A stretch of DNA of 64,000 bases from Prorocentrum cordatum (GCA_963575745.1 CAUYUJ010022082.1:238501-302500); one strand, 5' to 3'; positions 23,601 to 34,983 are shown, counted from the stretch's first letter. Program-made: numbers and translations. The notes: generated by a model from the sequence alone, not told the origin.

Positions 23601-25130
23601 AGTCGGACAACGCGGATCAGAGTGCCGAGGCGCAACTTGCAAGGGAGGACTGGAAAGACATGGTTGACCGACTCAAGAGAGGACGTGGCCCCATGTTGGC
23701 GATTGGCTGCAACGCCACCTGCGACCACGAGTGCGGGCCATACTCCGACAACGACCCCCTGCGTCGCCGTGCGGACTTCTGCCGCGGTTTTGTGCGCGAG
23801 CTCAGCGAGGCCAATTGTGGCGTTCGCAAGCTTCGCTGGAACAGAGGCATCCAAGTCGGCAGAGGCAAAAGGAAGGGCCCCCCTCCGCAGGGGAAAAGCA
23901 AGCGACCGCCGGGCACTCCTCTTGGCCGAGCAACGACCCATCCCGTCAGCGCTGGTCAGTCTCCAGCAGCCACCGATGGTAACGCTCGCGCAGCTGCCCC
24001 GCAACCTCGACCTGTTCGGAGTTTGGCGCCCATTGGCCCCCCTCTGCCCTCGCGACCCGCGCGCCACCGCGCGCCTATTCGGCGGCGCCCCCCCCGCCCC
24101 CACCCACCCACCCACGGGCCCCCAGCATCCGCTCGAGGCCTGCTTCCCGCCGCCGCCGGCGCGCTGCCCTGCGGCCTGGCCTCGCGGCGCCTCCACGCCC
24201 GGGCCTCCTATGCCCCCCATCTTCTTGCGGGGTCTCACCTGCACCTCGGTGGCTCTCGCCGCTCGCCGCCTCTGTTGCCCAGCTGGTCTTGCCGCCTACT
24301 CGCGGCTTCTGGGCCGCCCCACACCCCCCCGTCTGGGGCGCCCTGCGCCGCCGCTTCTGGCCCCTGCACCAGCCGGGGTCCGTTGGCCTTCTGCATGCTT
24401 TGTTTGCTCTGGCCTCGCCAGCGGCACCCCGCGGGCCTTCGCCTGGCCATCGCCGGCTGGCGACACTCGCCGATGCCAGCCTCGCGCCCCTCTGCCTGGT
24501 TTCCAAGCCGCCCGCCCCGACGATGGCAACTGGTGTTCTGGCTGCTGCCGCCTCAATGACATCTTGCCCGCCCTGGGCCCGAATGCGTCGGCCCTTTGGT
24601 CTGTGCTCGCGCCTGCCCCCCCGGGCCCGCCGCGCCCTTTACGGCGCGGCCCCTCCGCTGCCCGCTCTTCGCCCGCATCTGCCCCGCCAGGTCGTCGCGG
24701 CCGCCCCCCCGCCGCGCCGTGCTTCGGGGCCCCCAGGTCTCGGCGCGCCGCCCCCCCCCCCCCCCCCCCCCCTGAGCTGCACCTCGCGGTTCGCTGAGTC
24801 GAGTTTTGGTTCGCTCATGTTGCCCCCCACTGCCGCTCAATCCGCTGAGTCGCGCTTCTCCCAGCTTCGGCTCATTGCAGCTCTGCGCCGCTCAGCGCAG
24901 CTCAGCGCAGCTCAGCGCGCTGCCCCCCCCCCCCCCCCCCCTTGGCACTCCCCTGCCGCAGCCGGCGACTTGCCTGAGCGGGCTGAGCTCCCTCTCTTCC
25001 CGTCGCGCCGGGGCTCCTCTTCCTCCGCGCATGGCGTCTTTAATTTGCATGCAGCGCGCCCCCTGTTCCCGATCCGCCGGAGCAGTCGCCGTCCGCCTGG
25101 CCGCCGACGCAAAACAGTATGTCAATCGTA
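20600..25130 (+). other. GC-rich, C-run-rich stretch with proline-rich open frames
   Basis: Long frames stay open mainly because the DNA is extremely GC-rich, with poly(C) runs at 20,670, 24,750 and 24,925. The plus-strand frames at 20,249-21,598 and 23,181-24,797 are Pro/Ala/Arg-rich and do not resemble a family I know. Short islands look more like protein: QREQVFANEQWDATWFCDDC (about 21,714-21,773) and a Cys-containing segment with IGCNATCDHECG (about 23,700-23,735). They lie in different frames, so they could be exons of an unrecognised gene or decayed retroelement pieces. No start, stop or splice model can be supported. Confidence 0.3.
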
Positions 25131-25158
25131 CTCATGGGGTCTGTTCACCTTAGCGGGG

Positions 25159-25476
25159 TCAGAACACGGCGGCAGCCAGCTCGGAGGCCGTAGAAGATGA
25201 AGACGTCGAAGACGACAAAGAAGACGTCGAGCCACCCTGAACGCATGGATTCACGCATGTCTTCAGCTCCTCCGCCGAATCTGCGGCCAGGAAGAATGGT
25301 TTGATCAGCTTGCAGCCGTCAATACCTAAGAACTCCACTCGAATCCTTTCTACGACGAAACCACGGACGCCGCCCGCCAGTTCATGTAGCGCCGACGTAG
25401 CGAGGCTGCGTGGGCGTGCCAAGTCACCCACCTGGAAATGGTCGCCCTTTTTAAGATGAAGCCGGGATCGGGGCAA
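25159..25476 (-). CDS. Hypothetical protein, possible fragment
   Basis: A 105-codon minus-strand frame starts with MPRSRLHLKKGDHFQVGDLA, continues with ordinary composition (RGFVVERIRVEFLGIDGCKL) and ends in a Ser-rich tail. The composition is far more protein-like than the surrounding proline-rich frames. The frame may extend upstream of the first Met, so the start is uncertain. No family recognised, no SL remnant and no conserved neighbour. It could equally be a chance frame or an exon. Confidence 0.3.
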   Translation of the reverse strand: MPRSRLHLKKGDHFQVGDLARPRSLATSALHELAGGVRGFVVERIRVEFLGIDGCKLIKPFFLAADSAEELKTCVNPCVQGGSTSSLSSSTSSSSTASELAAAVF

Positions 25477-25479
25477 AAT

Positions 25480-26210
25480 TTGACCGGGATAAAAATCATG
25501 CTCGGTTTTTCAAATCACCGGGGGCACCGCCGAACGGGCCTGCCACGCCTTGGGCGCCATCGGCTTCGCGAGGGAAGAAAAGCGCCCCGGCGCGGATGAA
25601 ACCACGGCGCGTATTTGGCCACGCGCACGACGCGGCAAGCGCCTATCACTCCAGCAGGCCCGACGTCAACAAAACAGACTTGAGGCCCAGAGGGGGCCCC
25701 AAGGAGGCGGACCGCCAAAACAATCACGCAACCAACGCAACGAAAAAAAACACGAACATGTCAAACATCGCGTTACTCAGTGACCTCGTCGGCCAAGCAA
25801 CACCGCGATAATGCCCAAAAAGGCATTGGAAAAACAAGTCACGCGCGCGGCCAGGCGACTTCCCCGCGCCGCCCCAAGGTTCCCGAAGCGCGCCGAAATA
25901 ACCGTAGAGAACACCCCGGAAAGTCTTTGGAAAATCCCCGCGCTATGCAAGATCCGCAACCGAACAATCTCGCGGACACCTAGCGCGTGCGCGCGGGCGT
26001 CCACCATGGATGCCCAAATCCGGTTTCCGAGACAATCGCGCGCAACCGCCTGGGGGCCTCGGCAACCTCGCAATTGGCCCAGGGGCCCGCGGGCCCCAGG
26101 GAATCGAATACCGAGTTCGCAACTCCGGAAGCATCGGGCGCAGCGCCAGCCAGTCGCTCGTCTCTGGCTGACAGTAGGACGCCTGGAGACCCGGTAAAAC
26201 CTAAGGAACC
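25480..26210. other. Intergenic, no gene recognised
   Basis: Overlapping short frames only. Confidence 0.4.
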
Positions 26211-26212
26211 GC

Positions 26213-26430
26213 TTTTCAGAGATTCGCAGAACCAGAAACCGGGGCGCGCCAAATTCTCGCGTCCGAACTTCTCTGAGAATCTCTGAAAATCTCTGAACTA
26301 GCCACCCCGCGTGAAACATTCCCATAAACCCAAAACCTCGGAGCTGGCCGAAACTCTCTGAAAGTTTTTCGGCCCGCGAAATTTGGCGCGCCCGGATTTC
26401 TGGTTCCGAGATCCTCTGAAATCGCGCTGC
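26213..26430. repeat. Inverted repeat (about 75-bp arms)
   Basis: The left arm contains cagaaaccggggcgcgccaa; the right arm contains the complement, ttggcgcgcccggatttctg. Arms share about 80% of positions by eye, separated by about 60 bp. Possible foldback or MITE element. Confidence 0.65.
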
Positions 26431-27120
26431 GGCGGCGCCCAGCAGGTCCTCGCGCGCCCAGGGTGGGGGCCGTGGGCCGCGATGGTCCCGACCGCGAAGT
26501 CCTTCCTCCTGCCCCTCGACGAGTCCACGCTCATGGACACGCTCTCTGCGCTGAGCGCGGACCGCGCCATCCGCCGGCACTTCTGCCCGACGACAGCCAA
26601 CTGGCCGCCGCCAACCGGCCGCCGATTTTTCCCCGAGCTGCGCGTGCCACCGAAAACGTACAATAGCCCCGGGCTCGGGGAGAAACACTTTCGAAGCATT
26701 TTCAGGCCGCCAGCGTCGCGGCTGCCGACACGCCGCGCGCCGACCGAGAGACTAGCTGGGTCCACGACGTCCACGGCGGCGGGCGGGCGCCCAAGAGAGC
26801 TGTCGCCACGGTGCGCGCGGCGGGGCGCCCGCCCAATTGCAACCGCAAGCGCGGCCTCCATGGCGCCACAGGCGTAATATATGTGACGCATTCTCGGGCC
26901 CCCGATCAGCGTATTGGCCAGCGCCCAAGTCCCTGAAACGCAAACCTGCTGTGCCCCCCGTGCAAGCCGCGCACCCGCTCACAATGCTCGTGCACACCAG
27001 ATTTTCTGCCCGCCCTCAACAGTTTAATTGAGCGCCCATGTGTTACTTGGGCTCCTCAAGCCCTCGAACATTCTTTGGCAACTTCTGCGAGCACGCGCGC
27101 TACGCTCCACAAGTCGGCGT
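26431..27120. other. Intergenic, no gene recognised
   Basis: A plus frame at 26,383-26,877 includes SFLLPLDESTLMDTLSALSA but has no recognised domain. Not called. Confidence 0.3.
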
Positions 27121-27121
27121 T

Positions 27122-27690
27122 CTATTTTTCTATGGAACTCTCCCAGAATCTCTGGTTCCGATTTGTCCCGATCTTCCGCTCAACTGACTTGTACTCGGGG
27201 GGGTACTCGGGGCCGTCGTCCTTGTCCCGGTCGCTCCGTGGTACCATCGGCACCACATTCCCAAACTTGGTCTCAAGAGCCTGGGCCTGCATCTCCAGAG
27301 CGTTTAGAAGCTTAGCAGAGGCGGCCCTGACAGCTGAGAAACAGTGTTCGGCCACGGACCGCTGGTGGGCCGTGACAGTGTCGATCAGCTCCCGCTTCAG
27401 ATTGTCCACAGGAGACACCAAATATTGGCTGGTGGCGTCCAGAATTTAGGACTTCATCTCCTCGAGCTGGGGCGGCAGCCGACGGGTGAGCGAAGCCTCG
27501 ACCGCTCTGGCGAAATCAGCTTGCAGTTGGGTGCTGGGTGACCTGGGACGACACTGCAGCAGTTTTGTTATCCACGTGGGCCATCAGCGCCGAATAAGAG
27601 AAATTGAGAAGGGCCACCATCCCCAACTGCTCCAGCTCCTGATGCAATGAAACAGTCGTGTTGTTCTGAGCGCCAATCAGCTGTTGCACA
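27122..27690 (-). pseudogene. Coiled-coil-like protein remnant
   Basis: Minus-strand reading from about 27,690 gives helical, heptad-like sequence (VSLHQELEQLGMVALLNFSY, then ARAVEASLTRRLPPQLEEMK). It is broken by a frameshift near 27,530 and an in-frame TAA near 27,450. The last 99-codon open piece is 27,421-27,122 (MVSPVDNLKRELIDTVTAHQ and onwards), ending in a basic tail. It lies downstream of, and on the same strand as, the SL remnant at 28,535, so both may belong to one retroposed transcript. No family assigned; a gag-like or structural coiled-coil protein is possible (inference). Confidence 0.5.
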
Positions 27691-27699
27691 GGATAATAC

Positions 27700-27898
27700 C
27701 CAAAGATGTCATGGGAGTGTCCACGGCACGCCGAACTGAAACCTGAGAAGTGGGTGCCTTGCTTGCCGCATGGGCCTGGGCAGGCTCAGCCAAAGAGTTC
27801 CCAGAGATGTGATGGTAGTGTCCACTGCAAGCCGAATGCAATCCCAAAGAGTGCGTGTCTTGCTTGCCGTATGGGCACGGGACAGGCTCAGCCAAAAC
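27700..27898 (+). repeat. Two-copy tandem repeat of about 98 bp
   Basis: Both copies share cagagatgtgatggtagtgt (or the variant caaagatgtcatgggagtgt), cttgcttgccgcatgggc (or gtatgggc) and caggctcagccaaa. Confidence 0.75.
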
Positions 27899-28058
27899 AC
27901 GAGAACAACGTGCCAACTTATAGCGAAGACCCACAACCTTGCCACGATCACCGATGCAATACAAAAACGAATTGCTGCGACCAGCATTGCAAGCATGCTG
28001 AGGCACGAACTCAGCGATCAAAGGGTTGAATGTGGATACTGCTGGTGGCAAGCCCGGC

Positions 28059-28469
28059 TCACGAGAAAAGGGCGTCGAACATGCTAATAATGTAGGGTCC
28101 CGAGCGTTCAGAAGGCTCGTCCCCGATCGACTTACCATTCCAACCTCTCTGTCGCCTGCGGCGCCCGAAGAATGATGGGAAGCAACATAACCATTGAGAA
28201 TGTGTCGCCGCACCAGCAGCCGCGTTGACTTGCATAGCCAAGCGAAAGATGGGAGCAATAATCAAACCACGAAGAAACATAATCGCAGCACGTGTTGAAT
28301 TAAATTCCCGTCCAGCAGCCGCCACCGCACATGAATGAATAATGAGTTGCAGAACAATCAGTAAAAGACGATAAGGGATCGAAGAGAAGCCAGCAGCCAA
28401 ACAGAGGCAGAAAGATAGCGCCACGTCAGCAGCCCACAGGCAGCATCGCGGGGACATGAGGAGAGCCAT
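28059..28469 (-). CDS. Small hydrophobic ORF downstream of a spliced leader
   Basis: A 136-codon frame whose first Met (MALLMSPRCCLWAADVALSF) lies 44 bp downstream of the complete spliced leader DNA at 28,514-28,535. It is the first Met after the SL in this frame, which is why it was chosen over the longer open frame that runs back through the (GT)n tract. Residues 10-55 are hydrophobic (VALSFCLCLAAGF, LLLIVLQLIIHSCAVAAA) and could form one or two membrane helices. A basic FGRRRRQR patch sits near residue 105. The family is unknown. The SL indicates that the locus came from a mature mRNA, so it is probably a processed retrocopy; whether this frame is the original coding frame is uncertain. 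Confidence 0.4.
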   Translation of the reverse strand: MALLMSPRCCLWAADVALSFCLCLAAGFSSIPYRLLLIVLQLIIHSCAVAAAGREFNSTRAAIMFLRGLIIAPIFRLAMQVNAAAGAATHSQWLCCFPSFFGRRRRQRGWNGKSIGDEPSERSGPYIISMFDALFS

Positions 28470-28513
28470 GCCGAGCAAAGATGAATTGCGCAGCGGCGTC
28501 TTGGCAAGCCTGG

Positions 28514-28535
28514 CTTGAGCCAAAATGGCTACGGA
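28514..28535 (-). other. Complete 22-nt dinoflagellate spliced leader as genomic DNA (relic)
   Basis: The minus strand reads CCGTAGCCATTTTGGCTC plus AAG, preceded by T. This matches the 22-nt dinoflagellate SL consensus (first base A, G or T) at every position. The next bases are CCAGG, not the GT donor an SL RNA gene would have, so this is reverse-transcribed mRNA rather than an SL gene. Confidence 0.9.
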
Positions 28536-28544
28536 GACGCACAA

Positions 28545-29067
<523 letters not shown>

Positions 29068-29222
29068 AGGCGTGCCTGCGAGTGTGTGCATGCGTGCGGC
29101 TGTGTGTAGACGCGTGTCTCATGTACGTGCCGTGCATGTGTTGCGCGTGGGTGGGAGGAGGAAGGAAGTGGAGGAGAAGAGGAGGGAAGTAAAGTGTGTG
29201 TGTGGGTGGGTAGGAGGCGGCT

Positions 29223-29250
29223 GGGAGGAAAACCAAAACCCCACGAAGCA
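29223..29250 (-). repeat. Dispersed 28-bp motif F, copy 1
   Basis: gaggaaaaccaaaaccccac then gaagca. Near-identical motifs occur at 38,731-38,758 and 40,704-40,731. On the minus strand each translates to VGFWFSS. Confidence 0.7.
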
Positions 29251-29324
29251 AAAGGGGAATGTGCGCCTCCTGGTGGCCGTTTGGGAGTCGTCTTCGGGCC
29301 CCCTGGCCATCCGGGGAGCCCGTT

Positions 29325-29485
29325 GGGGCGTCGAGTAGCCATCTTGGGCCCGTCTTGGGCCATCTTGGGCACATCGTGGCGTCTTGAGGCGCTCGTCGGG
29401 CCGTCCTGAGACCTCCTAGGGTCTGCTGGCGCCGTATTGGGGTCATCTGGGGCCGTCTTGGGCCCTACTGGGGCGCTCGCGACTC
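29325..29485 (-). repeat. AAGATGGCC minisatellite, locus 1
   Basis: The plus strand shows gccatcttgggcccgtcttg and related units, complementary to the repeats at 32,400-33,115 and 63,600-64,000. Confidence 0.65.
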
Positions 29486-29534
29486 AGGCTCCCTGGACGC
29501 ACCCGGAGTTGTATCAGGTCAGTTGTCTGTGAAT

Positions 29535-29850
29535 CAGAGAACAGCCTTCATCACGTGCGCTACATCACACGGATTGCACCACACAGCTTTCACCGCACAG
29601 CTTTCACCGCATAGCTTGCGCCACATAGCTGGCACCGCATGGCTTACACCATGTAGCTGGCACCCGACAGACTACGCCAGATAGCCTGTACCACGTGCAT
29701 TGCACAGCATAGCTTACACTACGCAGCTTGCACAGCACGCAACGCAACACATAGCTTGCAGCACGTAGCTTGCACCACACAGCTTGCACATCCACAGTGC
29801 AATAACCTGCTGCCTGGGGCCCACGCTGGCAAGCATATGTGCAACTGAAG
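29535..29850 (-). repeat. Composite minisatellite family B, copy 3
   Basis: On the minus strand, the leader cagcgtgggccccaggcagc is followed by about 16 degenerate 15-bp units of the type gtgcaagctatgtgg. Inverted relative to 8,262-8,560. Confidence 0.7.
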
Positions 29851-29854
29851 ACAT

Positions 29855-29960
29855 GTGACTGCAAACACGGCTCCCGTCGACATGCGACTAAAGACATGTG
29901 ACTCCAAGACTAAAGATATGTGCAACTGAAGACATGCAACTGAAGACATGCGACATGTGC
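29855..29960 (+). repeat. About 14-bp minisatellite
   Basis: Units of the type aactgaagacatgc and actaaagacatgtg. Confidence 0.7.
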
Positions 29961-30184
29961 ACCGTGCTCCCTACACGGCCATCCGCTCACCGCTCGCACC
30001 TTGCCGGATGGCAGGTCGACCCCTCGCACCTGCCCTCACTGCAGGGGCCCCGCTGGAGGCCCGTGTCTGGGCCGATGCACGCCAGGCCCTCGCAGTCGAC
30101 CTGACAGGTGTCCAAGCACTGCTGGTCCAGGGCCGACAGCGGCACCACGCGCTCGGTCGTCGAGGCGGCCTGGCTAGGACGGGA

Positions 30185-30335
30185 GTAATGTCATGATCAG
30201 ATTGGCTCAAGATACGTTCCAGAATTTCCAGGAGAGACTATCTGGGGCACTCGCGTCTGCAGCCCGTGTGGATCTGTAGGGAATCTAAAAATCTGGGACA
30301 TCTGAGGAATCCTGGAACGTATCATTACCATGATC
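30185..30335 (+). repeat. Hairpin repeat family G, copy 1
   Basis: tgatcagattggctcaagat then acgttccagaa; the complement tggaacgtatcattaccatg lies at 30,311-30,330. The left part matches 61,025-61,080. Simple (GA)n follows at 30,390-30,460. Confidence 0.6.
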
Positions 30336-30839
30336 TCTTGCCCCTCTTACTGGCACCGCGCCCTACCTGCTCCACTCAGGGTCCCAGAAGAGAGAGAGAG
30401 AGAGAGAGAGAGAGTCAACAACAAAAATAAGCAATAAAGAAAGATAGAGAGAGAGAGGGAAACGCCGTGCACGTCGGAGGTGCACGGGGCAGGGGGAGTG
30501 GCGCCCGGGAAACCATACGAATGCTAAACTGACTGCTGGTCCAGCAGTGGTGACGAGGGGACCCCCCGAAGGCCAGCTACCGTTGTCTCAACGCGCCCTC
30601 CTCTGAGAGGGGGTCTGGGTTTATCGCCACCCAGCCCTCCGCAGATCATCTGTGGTCGGACGAAACGGGGGGCTTAGTAAAGGGGGGCTTAGCGAATCAG
30701 CTTACACAGCTGGTGTCCCCGACCCCTCCCGGCGCCAGAGGCACCCACGTATCGAGGAAATCGCCTGCTGGACGCACCAGACTTCTTAGCTTTCGCCTCT
30801 CCAACTTGAATCACCGCAGTGGTTGCTAAGGGGATACAA

Positions 30840-31080
30840 GGGTTACCAGCTACCAGTGAATGCCAAGGAGGGTTATATCTGGCCTGACATAGCCTGTAAG
30901 TGGGCACGGAGTGTGTGTGTGTGTGGCATAAACGGAGGGGGAGGGTAAAAATTCAGGCTAAGTGGGCTCCGCCGGCTCAGCGGAGTTAGGGAACCCACCC
31001 GAGTAACTTAGGGCACTTGCGACCCACTTGTAAGCAAGACTCGGCCAGATACAGCCCACCCTGGCATCCCCTGAAAACTC
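30840..31080. repeat. Inverted repeat, arms about 55 bp
   Basis: Left arm 30,842-30,905, complement cccacttacaggctatgtc then ggccagatataaccctcc. Right arm 31,022-31,075, cccacttgtaagcaagactc then ggccagatacagcccacc. The spacer is about 115 bp. Confidence 0.7.
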
Positions 31081-31860
31081 CTCATATCCCACATACCCCT
31101 GAGCAACCAACGCGGCGATCCAAATATCACCCCCTTTCGTCCGACCCGTTCATCGAGAGCAACACCCGCCTCACCCGAAAACCGACGACGACCTCTGGCC
31201 TCGGCGGGGGCGCGCGCCTGCTCGTCGCCCGCAGCGGCCGGGACCTGCACGGGCGCCGGCTCCCGCGCGGCCTGGGAGCCCTTCAGCACTAGGGCGCGGT
31301 CGACGCTGTCCAGGCAGTGCCAAAGGGGGGGTAGTCACCCCAGACATGCTCGCGCCGTCAAAAAAAAACGACGAACATGTTTGTCCCTATTTGGCCTCTG
31401 GGGGCCCTCGCTGGGCCCCGGGACCGTCAACAAAAAGACGCAGGATGAAAAGCCGGCACTGCGGAATGGATCGGGTCGAGACCTGCAAGGGTCCACGTCA
31501 TATGAAAAAATCCAGACGTCGGAGGTGTGAGCTTGTGGGGTCGCCGCCATCTCCAGGAAACGGGATCCCTTGGACCCCCCAGAGAACCCCCAGCACTCCC
31601 AGAGACGCCAACAAGAAGTCTAACGCCTCCTCGATCCTCCATCCCCCCCCCTCCTCGACTTCCAGGAGGAGCTGGCGAACCTCCCCCCTAGTCAGTGGAC
31701 CTCTTTTGCTGACGAAGTGTTTGACGAGGCAGGTTTGTCTGTCTCCATTTGTTGTGGCAGAGGTTTCGGGCGCGGCTTGCTTGGGCTGCCCTTTCAGGCG
31801 GCAACCGTTACCTTAAATGTGCGAGAGGGCCGCGCGCGCTCCACGCACGGCGCGGGCTGC
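31081..31860. other. Intergenic, no gene recognised
   Basis: Short overlapping frames only. Confidence 0.4.
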
Positions 31861-31864
31861 TGCA

Positions 31865-32030
31865 GCGCTGTCACTCGTAAGCATGAAATGCTGGAGCGCA
31901 CGCCGTGAGCTGCTGGATCGTTGTCCATCGCGAGAATTCAATGCTTGAGCGCACGCCGTTGGCCGCTGGAACGTTGCCCCTCGTCAAAATTGGGTGCTGG
32001 AGCGCACCTTTGTTTGCAACATGGGCTGCT
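31865..32030 (+). repeat. About 58-bp tandem repeat, three copies
   Basis: atgctggagcgcacgccgtg, atgcttgagcgcacgccgtt and gtgctggagcgcaccttt recur in series, each followed by gctgga. Confidence 0.65.
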
Positions 32031-32399
32031 GGAAGACGTTTCCCTCAAGGCTTTGAACACATAATCAAGAGGGGGAGGAGGAAGGGCGCGGCGGGCGGGG
32101 TTGCTAGCATTGTATTCGCGCCCTGCTTTCAAACGGGGCCAGTTGCTTGCGCGCCCTGCCGCATGTGTCGTAATGCCGCATGTGTGCGACCGCGTTGATG
32201 GGGGGATGGAGGCGACTGGGTGCATTGTAATTACACGGGCGCTGAAGTGCGCGCTCGCGCGAGGAGGATGGAGCCTCGAAGAAGAGCAAGAGCAAAGAAA
32301 CGATGGTGAATAGCGGGAGGAATGAATTCGCCGGCCCAACGGGCCAGAGGCGTGCTAAGATCTCCGGTAACTGGTTAACAATTCTCTAGTTCGCGCGCG

Positions 32400-33115
32400 C
32401 GGGGCGGCCCCTGGGGGTCCCCGGACGAAAAGTACCCCGACCGACCCCCGGGCGATCCCCGGGAGACTCCCCCAGAGCGCTCCAGGAGCGCTCCATGAGC
32501 GCACCAACAGGGCTCCGAGACGTCCCCGAGAGCCCCAAGAAAGGCCAAGAGGCCCCCAAGAGGCCCCCAAGATGGTACACGAGGGGTCCGACATGCCACA
32601 AGATCGCTCCAAGACGCCCAAGATAGCCCCCAGACGCCCCAAGAGGCCTCCAAGAGCACTCCCAAGAGGGCCCCCGGAGGCAAAATTCATTGTTTTTCCT
32701 TAGGTTTTTGAAAGATTTTGGAGCTTCCACCTTTTCGGCTTCCCGACGCCCCAAGACGGCCCAAGAGGCCCCCAAGCTCGCCCCAAGAGGGCCCAAGAGG
32801 CCCCCAAGAGGGCCCCAAGATGGCCCAAGAGGGCTCGAAGACGGCCCAAGAAGCCTCCAAGACGGTCCAAGAGGGCCCCAAGAACGCCCCCAAAGGGGCC
32901 CCAGAGAGGGAACACGAAACAACATTTCGAGCCCTCGGCCCTAAGAAGCCCCTACGAGGCCCCAAGAGGCCCCTATGAGGCCCCAAGAGGCCCCCACGAG
33001 GCCCTCAGGAGGCCCCCAAGAGTCCCCCAAGCGGCCCCAGGAGGCCCCCCAAATGCCCCCCCGAGCGCCCCAGGAGTCCCCCAAGCGGCCCCAGGAACCC
33101 CCAAAGCGCCGCATT
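32400..33115 (+). repeat. AAGATGGCC/AAGAGGCCCCC minisatellite, locus 2, with conserved core
   Basis: Degenerate 10-12-bp units (gaggcccccaagaggccccc, gatggcccaagagggc). An AT-richer island at 32,685-32,750 (gtttttccttaggtttttga) is shared with 63,860-63,930. Confidence 0.75.
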
Positions 33116-33515
33116 GACACCAGGCCCTCGGGCAAACGGCAGACATGAGACTGTATGGGCCGGCGGAATGAGCGAAGCGATTAAATAACCAAGACATGTC
33201 CATGCTCGTTAGCCCCGTTACAAATACATGAGTAACCAAACCCTAATTCGCTCCGATACATTACTATGCTCGTTGGAATATCGCTAGTAGAAAAGACAAG
33301 AGACACATTCGATAGCAAATCTGGCTAGAAATCAAGAGGCACAATATTCGCCAATCCTTGAGAGTCTACGGTACCCTGGAGCTTCTGCCGGTCCTGGGGC
33401 CATCATAAGGAGATAAGGGATCCGAAACGTCCGCTGGGCACCTGCTGACAGGCTGCCTTCTCGTGTGACGTGCCTACTGAATTACACTGACTGTACAGTC
33501 GTGAACTTTTGGATA
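33116..33515. other. Intergenic, no gene recognised
   Basis: AT-richer than its surroundings; no tandem repeat or domain seen. Confidence 0.45.
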
Positions 33516-33519
33516 GCGT

Positions 33520-33735
33520 GACGCCGCCGCGACGGCCCCGACGACACGCTATGCCTCGCAAGCGGATAGCGTGTCGCCCCGGCCCGCGGGGCAGCAGGCT
33601 CGGATAAGCTCGAGACGTTGACGCTTGGGGGCCCGGAAAAGGATAGCGTGCTGCGCCGAACGTTGTGGGCCAGAACCGGCAGAGCGACACGCTATCCCAA
33701 ACCCTCCGACCGTACTGCAGTCCACTGACCGCGCG
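33520..33735 (+). repeat. Dispersed foldback family C, copy 2
   Basis: gacacgctatgcctcgcaag, tagcgtgtcgc, gtgggccagaaccgg and gcgacacgctatccc. The gcgacacgcta/tagcgtgtcgc motif appears in both orientations, so the element folds. Confidence 0.7.
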
Positions 33736-33744
33736 GGGGGCTGG

Positions 33745-33971
33745 TGACCCCCCGTGGCGCTGTCCGAGCTGTGCGCGCCCAAAGCGGCTGGGGCTCCCCT
33801 CCCCGCCGCAGGGGAGGCGAGCAGCAGCGCGGCCGCGCCCAGCAGCAACGGCGCGACCGCCGCCACCGCCCCGGCCGCCGCCAACCGCCTCCCTGCCCAG
33901 CGCCCCCCGCTCGGGGCGGGCGGGTGCAGCGGCGCCCGCTCCTCCGCGCCGGCGGCCTCGTCGGCGGCCAT
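33745..33971 (-). CDS. Possible N-terminal exon of a membrane-anchored protein
   Basis: The minus frame from the Met at 33,971 (MAADEAAGAEERAPLHPPAP) has about 32 acidic/polar residues, then RR and a long apolar helix (LAAAGAVAAVAPLLLGAAAL), then a small polar segment. That is the layout of a signal anchor or of the start of a dinoflagellate targeting leader. The frame runs into foldback family C at 33,735, so any downstream exon would have to lie beyond it. The strong GC bias and the lack of a clear donor site make this tentative; a longer open frame begins at 34,223 with another hydrophobic stretch. Confidence 0.25.
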
Positions 33972-34194
33972 GGCGCCTCCGGCGGCCTCCTTGGGCGCGA
34001 GCGGCGCGGCCGGGGCAGCCGGGCGCGGGCCCGCGGTCTCGGTCCTGTGCGCCCCGCGGGTGCCTCCGAGGGTCCCCACCCGCCGCCTTCCCGCCACTGC
34101 CTCCCACCCCCGCCCCCGCCTGTCCCTCCCCGTCCTCGCCGTCTGTGGGGGGATAGGACTGCACGACCAAACCAAAAGTATCAGCAGGAGTAGG

Positions 34195-34980
34195 CTAGCT
34201 CCCCAAGCAATGCGTGATATCATATAATGTGATGACGTTTTTTCCGGCCGGCTGTCGGTGACCTTCCAGAGGCCATTGGGGGGCGCTCAAGGTCACCGGC
34301 CGGCTCCGTGATACCATGTCGTGTGTTTTTTCCCCCTGGCGCCGTGGGCCGATTGTGCCCCGGATGACCCAGAGGGACCAGTCGTTTGTAGTTCTGGGCG
34401 CAACGGTCTGGGCGCCCGTCAGCAGACGTAGGACTGATTGGCATAGAGTGATGGGAGCAATTGGGAGGCTGTTACGACCTTCGCCCGCTCCCACGGATTC
34501 TGGTGTCCAGGTGGAGCGACTCCGCCTCCTGGACGTCAGACTCCGCAAAGAGAGCTCCAGAAACACGATGGCTCAAGACGCGAGGAAAAGTATTTCCTTT
34601 CTCCCCTCATGCCTCGACCTCGGAACCACTGGGGCGGTAGGAGCGCGGCCTCTCGGGATTGATTCTGGGATACGCGCCTGATCCTCTCCATCGAGTGGCT
34701 CCTGAGGGCTGCCCTGGGCCTTCCGGAGAGGGTCCGAGTGATCCAGCCACTACCTCGAGAGGTGGTCGTGCTGACCCTGGAAGAATCGAGTCGAAGGTTG
34801 TGTCTGAACCGAGCGAAGATGAATGATAAAATGTATTCTGCGCACCCGTTCGTGGACCAGCAGACACTGTGGTCCACAGGGGTTATGAGCCCAAACGGAC
34901 CTTCAGCTTCCTTCCCCGCACCCTCTTCGACGACCCCCTGGGCGCCTTCGTCGGCCTGTGCTGCAGGTTCGGGCACGTGG
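34195..34980. other. Short hairpin and unresolved sequence
   Basis: A hairpin (ggccggctgtcggtgacctt / aaggtcaccggccggc) lies at about 34,237-34,303. A plus frame from 34,738 leads into the gag-like pseudogene, but its first 80 residues are not distinctive. Confidence 0.4.
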
Positions 34981-34983
34981 ATC

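Noticed and set aside
23181-24797. 538-aa Pro/Ala/Arg-rich ORF as a gene
   Set aside because: All frames on both strands are open in this GC-rich stretch; no domain and no start context.
28514-28535. SL RNA gene
   Set aside because: The SL is followed by CCAGG instead of a GT donor and no Sm-like site follows.
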